A DNA stretch of 64,000 nucleotides from Burhinus oedicnemus (taxonomy: Eukaryota; Chordata; Aves; Charadriiformes; Burhinidae). Below are positions 47,879 to 59,903 of the stretch, piece by piece. The stretch's first letter is position 1; every line of letters begins with the position of its first letter. The notes below the pieces were generated by a model, which was not told the DNA's origin, ran no database searches, and saw nothing but the letters and a program-made list of their open reading frames with translations. The position numbers and the translations under genes were made by a program. The DNA lies in the NCBI GenBank assembly GCA_008921705.1, contig VFFE01006811.1, positions 229,184-293,183 of the forward strand. The letters run 5' to 3'.

Positions 47879-47901
47879 TTTATATATTCCAAGAGACGTC
47901 A
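47879..47901 (-). promoter_or_regulatory. Putative CD36 core promoter: TATA box and CRE-like site
   Basis: Read on the minus strand, TGACGTC (47895-47901, one base short of a full TGACGTCA CRE) is followed 8 bp later by TATATAAA (47879-47886). The pair sits just upstream of the putative non-coding first exon that ends in a good splice donor. Spacing and order are those of a TATA-type RNA polymerase II promoter. It is supported by motif content and position only. Confidence 0.45.
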
Positions 47902-47952
47902 GTTCCCTCTTTATCTTTTTGCCAGAAGAAAAAGTAAAGTTGTATTGGTGCT

Positions 47953-47973
47953 GGGGGGGAGGGGGGGGGGGGG
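47953..47973 (+). repeat. G-tract (G7 A G13) between DR1 and TATA box
   Basis: A run of seven G, one A and thirteen G lies about 65 bp upstream of the TATATAAA element; on the CD36 sense strand it is a C-tract. Such runs can form G-quadruplexes and vary in length between alleles. Its true length may be misassembled. Confidence 0.8.
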
Positions 47974-48062
47974 TTATTTTTACAGTCTGACTAAAAGCCA
48001 CTACCTACATCTCGTGGTAATATACTTAGCAGCTGCAATCTTTGTCAAATTTTGATCCAAGT

Positions 48063-48075
48063 GAGTCAAAGGTCA
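48063..48075 (+). promoter_or_regulatory. DR1 nuclear-receptor element (PPAR/RXR or HNF4 type) upstream of CD36
   Basis: GAGTCA, a one-base spacer A, and a perfect AGGTCA form a direct repeat with 1-bp spacing. The CAAAGGTCA core is shared by PPAR/RXR and HNF4 sites. It lies about 180 bp upstream of the TATATAAA element of the putative CD36 promoter. CD36 is an established PPAR-gamma target in mammals, which makes the position meaningful. The first half-site matches only four of six positions, so binding is an inference. Confidence 0.4.
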
Positions 48076-50834
48076 AGGAGACAAAAGGGTAACTTACTTA
48101 TTTGGTTCCTGGTCACTCCTCTAATAACCATTTGCTTTAAAACTGCTCATATTAGCAAGTTATGACTAACCAGTTCCTGAAATCTTCTTTAAGATAAAAA
48201 ATATTTTGAAATATTCTTTGCTATATAGCATGCTCTGCTGTATAAATAAAGCCCTACCACTGCAGTCATTCTCTGCCAAAATACAGGCTAAACACCTTTA
48301 CAGCTTAATCACCCTGATAGTATATTTTAAAGTAATAAAAATCAGGAAATGTCAGAATATTTTTTAAAGGGATCCTTTTTCACAGGTTGGATTACAACAT
48401 TTCCTCACAGAGTGCTAAGGCTCTTCCTCTTTTACTACAAGTTCAATGAACTTCATCCCAGAAGCTTCTTTTTCTTAATGTATGTAAAAATCAGTTGTTT
48501 TTACACCGACATCTGTGTAGACCAAAGTGCCACTCCAGCAGAGTGTCTACTAATAATTAACAATAATCAGTTTGGCAAGATTGTGCACAAATGTTTTTTA
48601 AATACCTCCTCATCCAGGGTGAATCAAGTGAATGGATTGTTTCAAAAGATTTTTCGGAGAGCAGCAAGAGGAAGTGATTCATATTTGGCTTATTTAATTA
48701 TAAGAGACAAAATATTCCTAAAAATAGATTCTTAGGTCCAAACATTCAGGGTATAGCACAGAATAGTTTGTGATCCACATGTTTAGTATTTGCTGTGTGT
48801 TTTGACTAATTGTTTACTGTTCTGTGTTTGACATTACCCTATTTGAAAGTTGAGCTTTCGTGGAAGAAGCTCCCTTCTTCTAATCTACTTCTGCTAAGTA
48901 AACCTAAGGTAGATGAAGATTAATGAATTTGAGGTTTTATCTCCTACTAGTGAAAGCAAGAGTGAAAGTGAGCCTGGTCCTTTGAAAGCAGCCTGCAGGA
49001 CAGTCTTTGTACAAGGCTTGCTGCCAGGGAAACTTGGTGACCCTAATGTGTTGCACATCCTTGAAAATTGGAGTATATTTGCTTTCCTCTATTCTCTAAC
49101 TAAAGAATGGAGTTTAACTGCTGAAGGAAGCAGTCTTCCACACTATGGTTCCCATGCGCTATTTTTATGAATATTATCATTAATTATTTCTATTGGACAT
49201 CTCTTTGTATGATGCTCTCCTGAGGCTGCTCTTGTTTGGGATGCCTCAGCTCTCCTCTTAGGCTGCACTGCCTCCTTCAGTGCTGATTTGTCTCTTCTAA
49301 GAGGAAGTAATGCCAGTTACTCGCACCTGCCCATGGAGATGTTCCCTACCATGCTCATTTTCTCCGTTTGCAATGTATGGGATTCAGCGTGCACCACTCG
49401 TAAGGAAGGAAAATATCTACTGCTGTCTTTTTGTTGGAATCCAAAAGCACTAAAGCAGATGTAACAAAGCTCTGTTTTCAACACATACATGCTGACTCGT
49501 ACCAACTAATTTGGTAACTTCTGATATCCTATTATCATCCGACATAAGCAAAATCTTTACTGGCAGGCAGCGCTTGGCAGTGAAATGAGGACTGCCAGGT
49601 TCAACTGCAGAAACCAGCAAAAGGATTGGAAGCTAAGAGAGAAGCCATGCACTTTTGAATATCAGACATTTCTGTTTCCTAAAAACAAACCAAACCAAAC
49701 CGTCAGTACTTAATGGTCCTTCCGTATTCTCTGGCTTCATACCAGAGTTCAGAGGTTATAGGGGGGAAAACACAGAGCCATGACAGAAAAAGCAAAAAAT
49801 TATGTACTTCATCAGAGTCCCCAGTGGTGCAACAATAGATAAACTACCCCACAAAGAGAAACTGTTGAGAAATAGAAATAGCGTAAATGACACTTCACAT
49901 GCTTGACGAAGACACAGAAAACCACAGGAAGCAAAAAAAGACAAATGCAGTTGTTAACACCAAAGAAGTCCACCCACATTTCCTGGAATAAACATACTAC
50001 TGAAAAGAAAGTGCTGAAGATACAAGTGTGATTCCTGGTTTTTCTAGATATCTCACAGCAGGACCTTTTTGAAATCACTTTCTCTGAGGTGCTTTCTAAA
50101 CACAGAGGGAACAAATGAGGAGAGTTATCAACTTTCTATATGCCTTGAGATTCCTAAACACTCAAGGTCCTCCCTTTTTTTTCACGTTAAGATCCCTTCC
50201 ATCCAGGGATGACATACCTTTATGGTACATATAATTTGAATTTTGGGGATGCCCACATAAATGTTCCCACATTCCTGTGGGAATTCTCTGATTTACAGTA
50301 CAGCACAGCATGGTCTTATGTTCCTGTGTTTCCACAGTCATGGCACTCACATTTTTTCTTCACCTGCCTATTACGAAACTTCTAAAATCTACTTTTAACA
50401 TTAATCCTTTGTCAGATGTGGAGACATTAGCAGATGTTACCTGAGGTTAGCAAGCAAATTAGAAAACTCCAGGGAACTCCTGTCTCTACTTTTGCACCCT
50501 CCGAATTTTTGAGAGAACACTAACTTTTTAAAAAAATCAAACCCAACCTTCTAGTTGTTAGGTAGAGTGCCAAGCCCTGGGGTGGAAGATGAGGTTAATG
50601 TTCTCAGCATTCAAAACACGGTTTTCTATAATGTCTTGGGTAATCTTCTTATTTTGAAAGAAATGTGTGAGGAAGTATGTTTACATCCTTTCTATGGTAA
50701 GTAAACGCATGGATTTATTGTTTATCCGGCTTATTCTATTAGCATCATTTTCTGTGGCTTCTACACTCCCTATCCAAAATCCTGTTGCTACCACTCAGTG
50801 GTCCTCTGGCTTCTCCAGTTAAGTCCCACAAGAA

Positions 50835-51288
50835 GGGAGAGAGTCCAGCATAGGGCAACAAAGATGATTGGGGGTTTGGAGCACCTCCCTTAGGAAGAAA
50901 GGCTGAGAGAGCTGGGGCTCTTTAGCCTGGAGAAGAGAAGGCTGAGGGGAGACCTTATTCTTGCTTAGAAGTATCTAAAGGGTGGGTTGAAGGAGGATGG
51001 AGGCAGACTCTTTTCAGTGGTACCCAGTGACAGAACGAGGGACAACGGGCACAAGTTGGAACACAGGAAGTTCCATTCAAACCTAAGAAAAAACTTCTTT
51101 ACAGTGAGGGTGCCAGAGCACTGGCACAGGCTGCCCAGGGAGGTTGTGGAGTCCCCTTCTCTGGAGATTTTCAAGACCCGCCTGGATGCAGTCCTGAGTA
51201 ATGTGCTCTAGGCATTCCTGCGTCAGCAGGGGAGTTGGACTAGATGCTCTCTAGAAGTCCCTTCCAACTCTGAAAATTCCGTGATTTA
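50835..51288 (+). mobile_element. CR1 LINE 3' fragment
   Basis: This 5'-truncated CR1 tail contains [17 protein letters not shown] and [23 protein letters not shown] C-terminal ORF2 coding remnants. The 3' end GGACTAGATGCTCTCTAGAA marks a subfamily different from the intronic copies. Confidence 0.9.
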
Positions 51289-54200
51289 AAGCATTCAAAA
51301 AACCCACAAAAAATAAGAACATGTGCCTCCTGTGCCCAAATAAGCTCTTTCTGATTCAACACACTCATGTTCCCTCATGTGCACTTAGCTCTACTGAGGA
51401 GAAGAATGACAAAGATGAATCATCTACAGAAAATGTGCAATATGCCACCAGCTGGATGAGACTTCTGCCCCTCCACACGTATTGGAGACACTAAGACGTG
51501 TTCCTTTATAGGGGGTAAAATTCTGTATTTGTGAAAGGTAGTTTGATTACCTATGGAAATGAAAAACTTCTGTGTATCATGACATCACATAATACCTAAG
51601 AAGCAGCCCATGAGCTATCCACCCAGACCAGCCTCAACAATTTACTTCACTTCTCTTGCATAAGAGGCTCCCTTAGAGTGAACATGGCCTATACTGCCTA
51701 TAAAGAACTTGAATATATAACACTCAAATTATAAAAGTAACAATATAGAAATAGTATTTTTTCCTAAATTATATGTTCCCTGTCTTTGTCCCAGGTACTC
51801 ACTGTGACATTGTGACTACTATTTTGTACCACCTTTTTAAAAGGTCATTTTCCAAAAGCCACAGGATAGAACGGAATTGTATGGCACGAGTAGTCACCTC
51901 ACTTTAAAAGAACAAAGTATCAAGATATTTCAGTTGTTTCAGTTTTGCTTTTAATATCTTACCTCTAAGGACCTAAAAGAAAAGAAAGACATAGTTTTGT
52001 AGCAATAATTCTTTTCTTGTTTAAAGTTAACTACAAATATTTGTTGCAAATAACTTTATCCAGGTACAAAGTAGACATCTGGCCTGAGGAAGACAAATTG
52101 GTTTCCTCTCCTCTCAATGGAGAGGTACGAGCACATCCACAGACTCATCCCATCTACCTTAAATGCTTATCTTCAGCTAGGATGTATCATATCCTTTGGA
52201 GGATACATACATACATCAGTATGTGTCTCCTTAGACTGCAGAGGATCTAAATGACTCACTTAAATTAGACATCTAACTTTCAGAAGGTTAATGTTAGAAT
52301 AATTCCACTCAAACTCTCCAAAAAGGTCTTTCAGTTCCTCCCCTTGTCAGTGCACCATACCGACAATACCAAGACAGCTACACAAGGTTCTGCTAAGTGC
52401 AAACAAGTTGTGAAGCAAGAAGAAAATGCAGTGAGAAAACTTCGAAATATTTACCACCTGGCATTAATGGAAAGTTTGGGCAAAGACTGCAGCTGTGGTG
52501 TAGCATTTTTTTGGCCACCTCACGTCACAGACTTTTACTGCAGATGTATTGGCCTTCAAGACTTCCCAATGTATGCCCTGAGGCATACTCCAACCACTCA
52601 TATCAAGCAGTCTTTGGCCCCTTGAAAAAAGATCCCCCCAAACATGCATTAATACCTTATTTCTCACCACAAGAGCTTAGAAGACTCATTCCAAACTGCT
52701 GTGTAGCTCCTTCTTTACCCACTAAAGACTCCCAGATGTAGTTTTCCCAGCTCTGTGAAGTGTTAGGACCTAAGGTGCCGTCCCTTGTGATTCTCAATGT
52801 GGTCTGACGATACGGAAAACATCCTAAAATACCATTGGCTAAAGCCAACTTGGCAGCAATACAGTGGAAACAGCATGATATATTTGGCTCCTGCCAGTGA
52901 TGAGTTTCTCTGTCAAACTGTAACTAGTTTCTTTAAGGGAAAAATGGACAATAGAAGACCCAGCAGCTGCTTCTTTTCATTTTTGCCCCGGAAACATTGA
53001 TTCTGAGCTCTTCTTCACTGACTGAGGCATGCATAAACTGCTGTCTTTCTCAGTCCTCAAAATCACTTTAAAATTTTTTTTCAAGCTATTTTAGCAGGAG
53101 AATCGGGTGAAGAAAACAGGAGAAGCAGGGATAGAGCAAATTTTAATTCTTCCACTCCTGTCAGTTCATGTGAGAGTCACTCGGAGGGCAGATAGGAAGG
53201 AACTTCATAGAACTGAACCCAATACAGAAACTGTAATATAATAACTTAGGCTTCTGTGTGAGACTGAAGCAGCAGAGAGCTATAAAAATCTGTTACCTAA
53301 AGGACTGGGTCAATCTATTAATGCTAGAGACATTTCTCACTGAAACTTAAGGAGGGGAGTCTTCGATGGTAGGGGAGAAAAATTTTGGAAGCAGACTTCT
53401 TTTGCAAATCAAGAGAAATTTGATAAATCTTGTCCCTACTTGGATATATTCCACTTCTTGCAAAACTTGTCTCCTCGGCTCAGAAGTCACAGAATAATGG
53501 AGTAATTCAAAACTCCTTCACTGGTGCAATACCTGGTTGAGAAATAGTCACCATAATGAATCATCCCAGACAATGGCAGTGGCTTTGATGAATGACTGGG
53601 TAGTCCTTATGTTAACTTTTGCCTACCAGCTACACCATAATTTTGTCGGTGTAATAATTAAGAACAACATACACACAGGTGATTTTTCCAAATAACGAAG
53701 AGGTAAGTTTAAGGTCAAATTTTTGGTGACTTCTCAAGAGATGGAGACCTGTCAAGTAATTGACAACTTTTTCTTTCAGTTCACATGTTCCAGACCTGGA
53801 GACATGTCCCTGGTCTGAGCAAAATGCAGAAGATCTTCCCCACGACTGTTGCCTCAAACACAAGGCATTGAAGACAAATTATCAGTCTACTGCTAGAAAA
53901 AAACCCTGCTCTTCATCAGGCCAACACAAGAAGAAAACTTTACTTAACCAGCCCCATGTTCCCAGCCCCACACTGAGAATCAGAATTGGTGGTTGGGTTA
54001 GTATCAGGAGACCCAGGCCCCTGCCAGCACGACGTATGTTTTCTACCAAAAGAAAGGGCAACGTAGAAAATCATCTGGAGAATTAATACAGGCCAAACCC
54101 CTTCCCGAATTAAGCTTTCTCCCTCAAAGGGAAATCTCAGAGACTACAGTGGTGGCAGCATGGAGCTAATGGAAACACTCTTAGAAAAGCAGTTTGTCCC

Positions 54201-54775
54201 CTCCAGCTGGCAGCAGAGGTACAGACCGTGTGGGTCCTGCCTGCCAGTCGGGGTGAGGAAGCAATACTCAGACAGTTTCAAGAAAATTTAGGCTGACTGC
54301 CATGGAGTTTTTCACCGTTTGTAGCCTTTCCTTATGGATATGGTGAGCTAGGCTTTATTTAAACTATTTTATAATACAAAAACTTTATTATACAAATTTT
54401 CTTATACCATAGGATGTGTTTTCTCTTCTTTATTCCAAGTGCCAAGGCACTACTCTTGTGTGCGTGACAAAAAAGGGATTTTTCCTTTTTTCATGTTTTC
54501 CTTGAGAAGTTATTTAATCACTACAATGAAAGTATAAAGCATAGATAACACATATACACACAAAACCCCAACTGAAAAATAAAATCAGCCTTGCCACAAG
54601 AGATACCTTAGCAGCAGCTGAAGGTCTTGAGAGATGAGGAAAATTTGTGTAGTATTATTGCATATTAAGAAACATTAACAATTATGAAGAACAGATCAGT
54701 AGAGAAAAGTACTAGTGATGATTTCTGTGCACTAGAACTGAATGAAGCAGACAACAAATAGATACCCTGAACTTC

Positions 54776-54806
54776 TCAGATTATGTCATTTTCTGACATA
54801 ATCTGA
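54776..54806. repeat. Perfect inverted repeat, 13-bp arms
   Basis: TCAGATTATGTCA and its exact reverse complement are separated by TTTTC. No T-tract or gene end adjoins it, so it is not a bacterial-type terminator. Its function is unknown. Confidence 0.9.
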
Positions 54807-54943
54807 CGTATCATGATAAGATATGGCATTATTCTTTCAAATGAAACCATGTTACAGAATTATGGATATAACTATCAGTTACACAAAAAGTAGTTCCAAA
54901 AAATAATAATTTAACTTAAAAAACCTACATTTCTGATCATTTT

Positions 54944-55159
54944 CATAGAACGGTTTAGGTTGGAAGGGACCCTAAAGATCATCTAGTTCCAACCCCCCTG
55001 CCATGGGCAAGGACACCTCCCACTAGACCTGGTTGCTCAAAGCCCCATCCAACCTGGCCTTGAACACTTCCAGGGATGGGGCATCCACAACTTCTCTGGG
55101 CAACCTGTTCCAGTGTCTCACCGCCCTCAGAGTGAAAAATTTCTTCCTAATATCCGATT
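54944..55159 (-). mobile_element. CR1 LINE 3' end fragment
   Basis: This 216-bp minus-strand CR1 tail has the same 3' end type as the copies at 917, 40121 and 61664. It is heavily 5'-truncated. Confidence 0.92.
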
Positions 55160-56128
55160 TTCCTGTTTGTGCCAATTATATAATGCTTCTGAAGTATCAC
55201 TTGAGGACAGAAAAAAATCCCCCAAACTAGACAACTATAGACTACACATTTTTTATGAATAGGACATTTTTGCAAAGTAAAAAAAAATAAATCATTGAGT
55301 TATAATACCATAGTTATTGTAACAGTTAAAGAGAATCAAATCACTGAAATACCACAAATTATTAGTATTTACATGACTATGCTATATCTATTGAGTTGAT
55401 CTCAGGAATTACACATCAAAATTAATTTAAGATATGTTACATCAGCATCTTTACTAGACATGAATTATAATTTTAAATCTACACAGAAATGCACACATAT
55501 GCCTTTTCCTGTAATTAATAATTACTACAGTATTTTCAGATGTTCATTTATAACACACTTATAAAGCATGCATTTTATGATCACCCATACACTTGATATT
55601 TCTCTTCATTCATATTTTTATAATAAATTTATATAATCCTTTATATGATTGACCTTTATATGTAAGAAAATGATTCACAAATTATTGTACTTATGTTACA
55701 GTCTAAAATGCAACTATATTAATTTTTAATTGAAATGTGCAGTTAAATAGTAACAATATACTAAATATTATCAAGATATTCACATGCAAATGAAATAATT
55801 TGATTATCAGTATATTTACTCTTTCTAAATTTTAGTAAGTGGGCTCTTCTTAGAGTTATAAACAGGCAAGAAATAGAGGCTGAATGACATCTGTCTTTGC
55901 TTTTAATAATTTTAGCATGTAAGAGCATTTTGCTAGCAATAGGATGCAACCGTATGCTCACCAGAACGGAATACAATGTCCAACTGTGCGCTGAGAAGCT
56001 GCACTTAGTTGAGGAGCGGGGTCACATACCTGTGTGGAGGGAGAGCTGCTCTCACTGCTCTGGCCACCAGGAACTGGAGAGCTGCAGAGGAGCCTGCTAA
56101 GGTAGCTCCTTACTCACAGAAAAATCAA

Positions 56129-56154
56129 GTTGCTGTAGCAACCCCATAGCAACC
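56129..56154. promoter_or_regulatory. RFX-like X-box candidate
   Basis: GTTGCTGTAGCAAC (56129-56142) is a perfect palindrome with a 2-bp centre. It resembles the RFX-factor X-box (GTTGCC..GGCAAC class). A second TAGCAACC half-site follows 11 bp after the first. A CpG-containing stretch (56165-56185) lies just beyond. No gene start is recognised next to it. Confidence 0.3.
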
Positions 56155-57287
56155 CTGGCTGCCCAGCGCCCTACGAGTCCGCGGATCTTTCATCATCCAC
56201 AGAGAGAAATAGAAAGTTGCAGAGACCTTTTAAACTCCTTGATAACTATGCTGTCTCAAGTGATAAGGGGTTACAAGACAAAGATAATATTCTTTCACAC
56301 TTAGGCTTTGCAAGAAAGACCAGCTCTAAGAAATCCTTTCAACACCAGTCTCTGCCTCTGATCTCCTTACCCTCTGCAATCTCCAGCACTTGGGGGCAAT
56401 GTATCAGGTCCGTGCTGCCAATCCAACAGAAGCCTAACTGACTTTGCTCTTTGCGGTAACTCTTTGCAGACACAGTCTAATCCCAGTTAATCCTCACAAC
56501 ACTCTGGCAGCCAGGTAAGGAATTTCATACCAGAGATGACTCTTCAGATTTGGGCTTACGACACATATTTACACAAAGCACAGAGGCAGGTCAGAATGAG
56601 GGATCACAGCTGTGAATACAGCTGTTCAAATTCATGGGACTCACTCTTTCTGACGATTTCCACAGGCTTTAGTTCAGAACTTTGTTGTCTAAACGAACAT
56701 CTGAGTCAAATGACAGTGCTATTACTTCCTCTGCCTGTCCTTTTGGATCCTTGCTAGATTCTCTTTATCATAGCAGTGATGCAGTGTGTAAAGTACTTTT
56801 TTAAAGCCATTAACATGTTAAATTTTTAAGCACTGTATTAATTTTTTTTATTTGAACAGCAGATTGAGCCACTGCCTTCTAGACAGTTAGAGCAAATAGC
56901 AAAAGTGAGCAGCCTGTCTGCCAAGGCCTTTCACAATTAAGATAAAAGCTGTCCCAGAGCGTTAACAGGACCCTGAGGAGAGTCAGTATGACAGGAGCTA
57001 TAAAGCTATGTCCCACGCGTACTAGCTCATGAAGCATCCCATGGCATAAGTCTCTTTGCCTGGCTTTCTATGAAGTCTCTCCTTCTCCAAAGTTAGTTAG
57101 AAAATGAAGCGACAAGGGAAAGGAAGGAAACAGAAATATTCCTGAAATTTCCATTAATCTGGATATTTTCTGACCTATCCTCTTATGTAAATGCTGTTGT
57201 TCTACCTTTGGTCTTCTTGGTGTCCCGTTGATTGCTTCCTGTATGGCTTTCGCAGCTGCAGCCTCCAGCTTGTTGCAGATTTCCCTT

Positions 57288-57600
57288 CTGCCTTCTTTTC
57301 TACATGTGCTTCCTTTTACTCCTGTTTCCTTCCCCAACAATCTCCTCCCTCCTCCAGCTCTCTGTATATCTCTCCCACCTTCCACCCTATCATCTCAGCA
57401 GTCACTCCTCCACCAAGCATCTCCTCTGGTCTGTCTCCTCCTCCATTGGTTTACCCTCTAGTTTTTCACCCCCCTTTCAGAATTTACGGCTTTCCATCCA
57501 TTCTTTGTCCCCTACCATTAACACTTATGTTTCCCCAAATCTCCCATGATACTTTTTTCTTTCTTCTCCTACTTCCCTTCTTCTCCGTCTGCCTGAAGTG
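57288..57600 (+). repeat. Polypyrimidine-rich stretch
   Basis: About 300 bp are strongly biased to C and T on the plus strand, in irregular CTCCT, TTCC and CCCCCTTTC runs. This creates overlapping long open frames in two plus-strand frames and one minus-strand frame that have only low-complexity composition. No protein is inferred. Confidence 0.7.
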
Positions 57601-59879
57601 CTGGTATATAACCTCACACTATCAGTTAATCAAAAAGCTGATTGCAACTGAAACCCAGATTTATCAGTGCTCTTTGGTACACAGATGAATCTTACCTGAA
57701 AAGGTTAAGTATAAATAATAATTTAAGTTTGGTAAGTTATTCCTGTGATGTGTTCTTGTTTGTGTTCCTTCCTAAAGCCTCAGAACAGTAAAGCCCATGG
57801 TATTCCTGCCATATCTTTTCCCTGCCCCGCTGTCATTCAGCACTCTTTTTGAAGTCCTCCCACTCCTAAGACAGTGAATATTGAACAGCTTCGCCCACAC
57901 ACAAAGAAGCAGATGCGCCAGGTAAGGAAAAGTAAACCTCATCCTCAACTTACCTGCACCAGAACTGGGAGAGGGTCTGAGATGAGGCTGGGAACAACTC
58001 AGACTTCTCTGAAGGCAGAGGCAGGCAGGTTCAGTCGCAGAGCAGGCATACTGGGCTACCAAAACCAGTGCTGTGCCTTTCCTTCCATCCCACAACAGCT
58101 AGAAAGGATACGGGATGTATCCTTCACCTCTTTCTTATGCTTTGAGAAGTCAGGGCACTCATTAGTGTTCAGCGTTTAAAAACAATCCTTAAAATTACAT
58201 AGGATAAAGATTACAGAATTGTAAACGTGCCATCACAACATGAAACACCCCAGGCATGTTTGTGGTGGAGTGCACACCCTCCGTCTAATTATACTCAGGC
58301 TTCTATGTTTTAGGCAAAAGGTAACAATAGTCACTTATCAGATTCCCAAAATGGTATTGGAGAGGATTCAGCAGGACACTCCCAAGACTTTCTGGATAGT
58401 AACAGCCACAGGATTACAGACATATAAATGCTCATTCCCTCCAGCTTCTGGCAACCGTTTCTTCTATGCTGCACTCTGCTCTGTTAGTGGTTTTCTAGCT
58501 AGTTTTTCACCAGTCTTTCTTTCACAATTCCTTTTCTCAGCTGCCAGACTCTAACATGGACTTCTCCCCCATTCCCTAAGCCTTGCTATCAGGCTATCTG
58601 CCCACATCCTCTCAGAGGATAAACCTTGACCATATCAGAACAGTACCTCTACAAGTCTTGGATGTGCAGGCTGAAATGCTCCTCTCAGCATCGCACCTTC
58701 ACGCAAGAGGGAAGGTTTTTCCACTGTACTGCTGTGTGTGAGGACTGTTTTAACAACAGTTACACATTCTAGGTCTTACTGAACGTGGTCTTTTCCAAAG
58801 CCTGTGTACCCAAGGGAGCATGCCAGTATCTTGATCAAACACCTCAGACATCTATCAGCTGATATCTGCCAGTTTACCTACTGTGCCTCTATAGTTTTAA
58901 TGTGTCTGTGATTCTAACATACACGTACCTGAATAGTGTCTGTATGCACATTCAAGCAATGTGTATGAATCTCCTTAGAACAAACAGGAACAATTGCGGT
59001 GGAAATGATTTTTTATGGCCTCCCAACAGCTTTCCTGGCAGACACCTCTCATCCATGAGGCTTATAAAAAACTTGGTAAGAGGCAACTTCTTTGTCATTT
59101 AGAGACAGCAGATCCCAGTATTTTGATTCTTCATGTGCATGTAATGAGAAGAATCTTCATCTTGGTATGACAGGCATATGTTGCCTCATGAATTGGTGAG
59201 GCTTGTGAGAGGGTCTTTTCTTTTCTTGCATAGTAAACATGAGAACATATTTATCCGTGGATATTTTATTTTTCTGTGTCCAAGTAAAATGCAAAGGCTC
59301 TCTTCCCTAAGGGCAATAATATTCCATTTTCGACCCAACAAATATTTAAGCATTTATACATGCTTGCATGTATACATGAACACACATGCATGTGCCTTGT
59401 TCTAAATTGAAAGAATGTCTCCTGAGACTTAGTGTGTAGCTGAGCTCTTTTGCCTCTTACAGTCTTGCTTATTGCCATTTTCCATCATGCAAAAATACCA
59501 CCTTTTCCTCGGAAACGTCCGTGTGTGTGTCTCACTGAAACGCATGTGGCTGGGAGGATTTGTGCCTACATAGACCTTTGAAATTGTGTTATGATTCCCT
59601 GCACAGCCTTAACCAAGCCATACTTTTCATTCCATTCGGGTTGCTCACCCGAAGTATGGGGCAGTAATATAGAGCTATTTATTTGCCGTGCTGTCACGCT
59701 TAGTGTATTGCTTAAACTGAGGTGTTTTCTGAGGTGCTACAGCCCTCTTTAATGTGGCTACTGTATTTCTATGTAGCCTTCCTTGTCTTATGATGAAATT
59801 CATCCATGAACAGATTCCCACTTTTAGAACTATGCCTCATCTAAATACCATTTTGATACCTCATGTTTAATTCATATTA

Positions 59880-59903
59880 TGCACTGGGCATGTGCCCAGT
59901 GCA
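59880..59903. repeat. Perfect palindrome, 11-bp arms
   Basis: TGCACTGGGCA and its exact reverse complement are separated by two bases. The stem is GC-richer than its AT-rich surroundings. Confidence 0.9.

Noticed and set aside
57191..57688. Plus-strand 165-codon frame rich in Ser, Pro, Leu and Phe
   Set aside because: It is produced by a polypyrimidine-rich tract that lacks stop codons. The opposite strand is open as well, so there is no coding signal.
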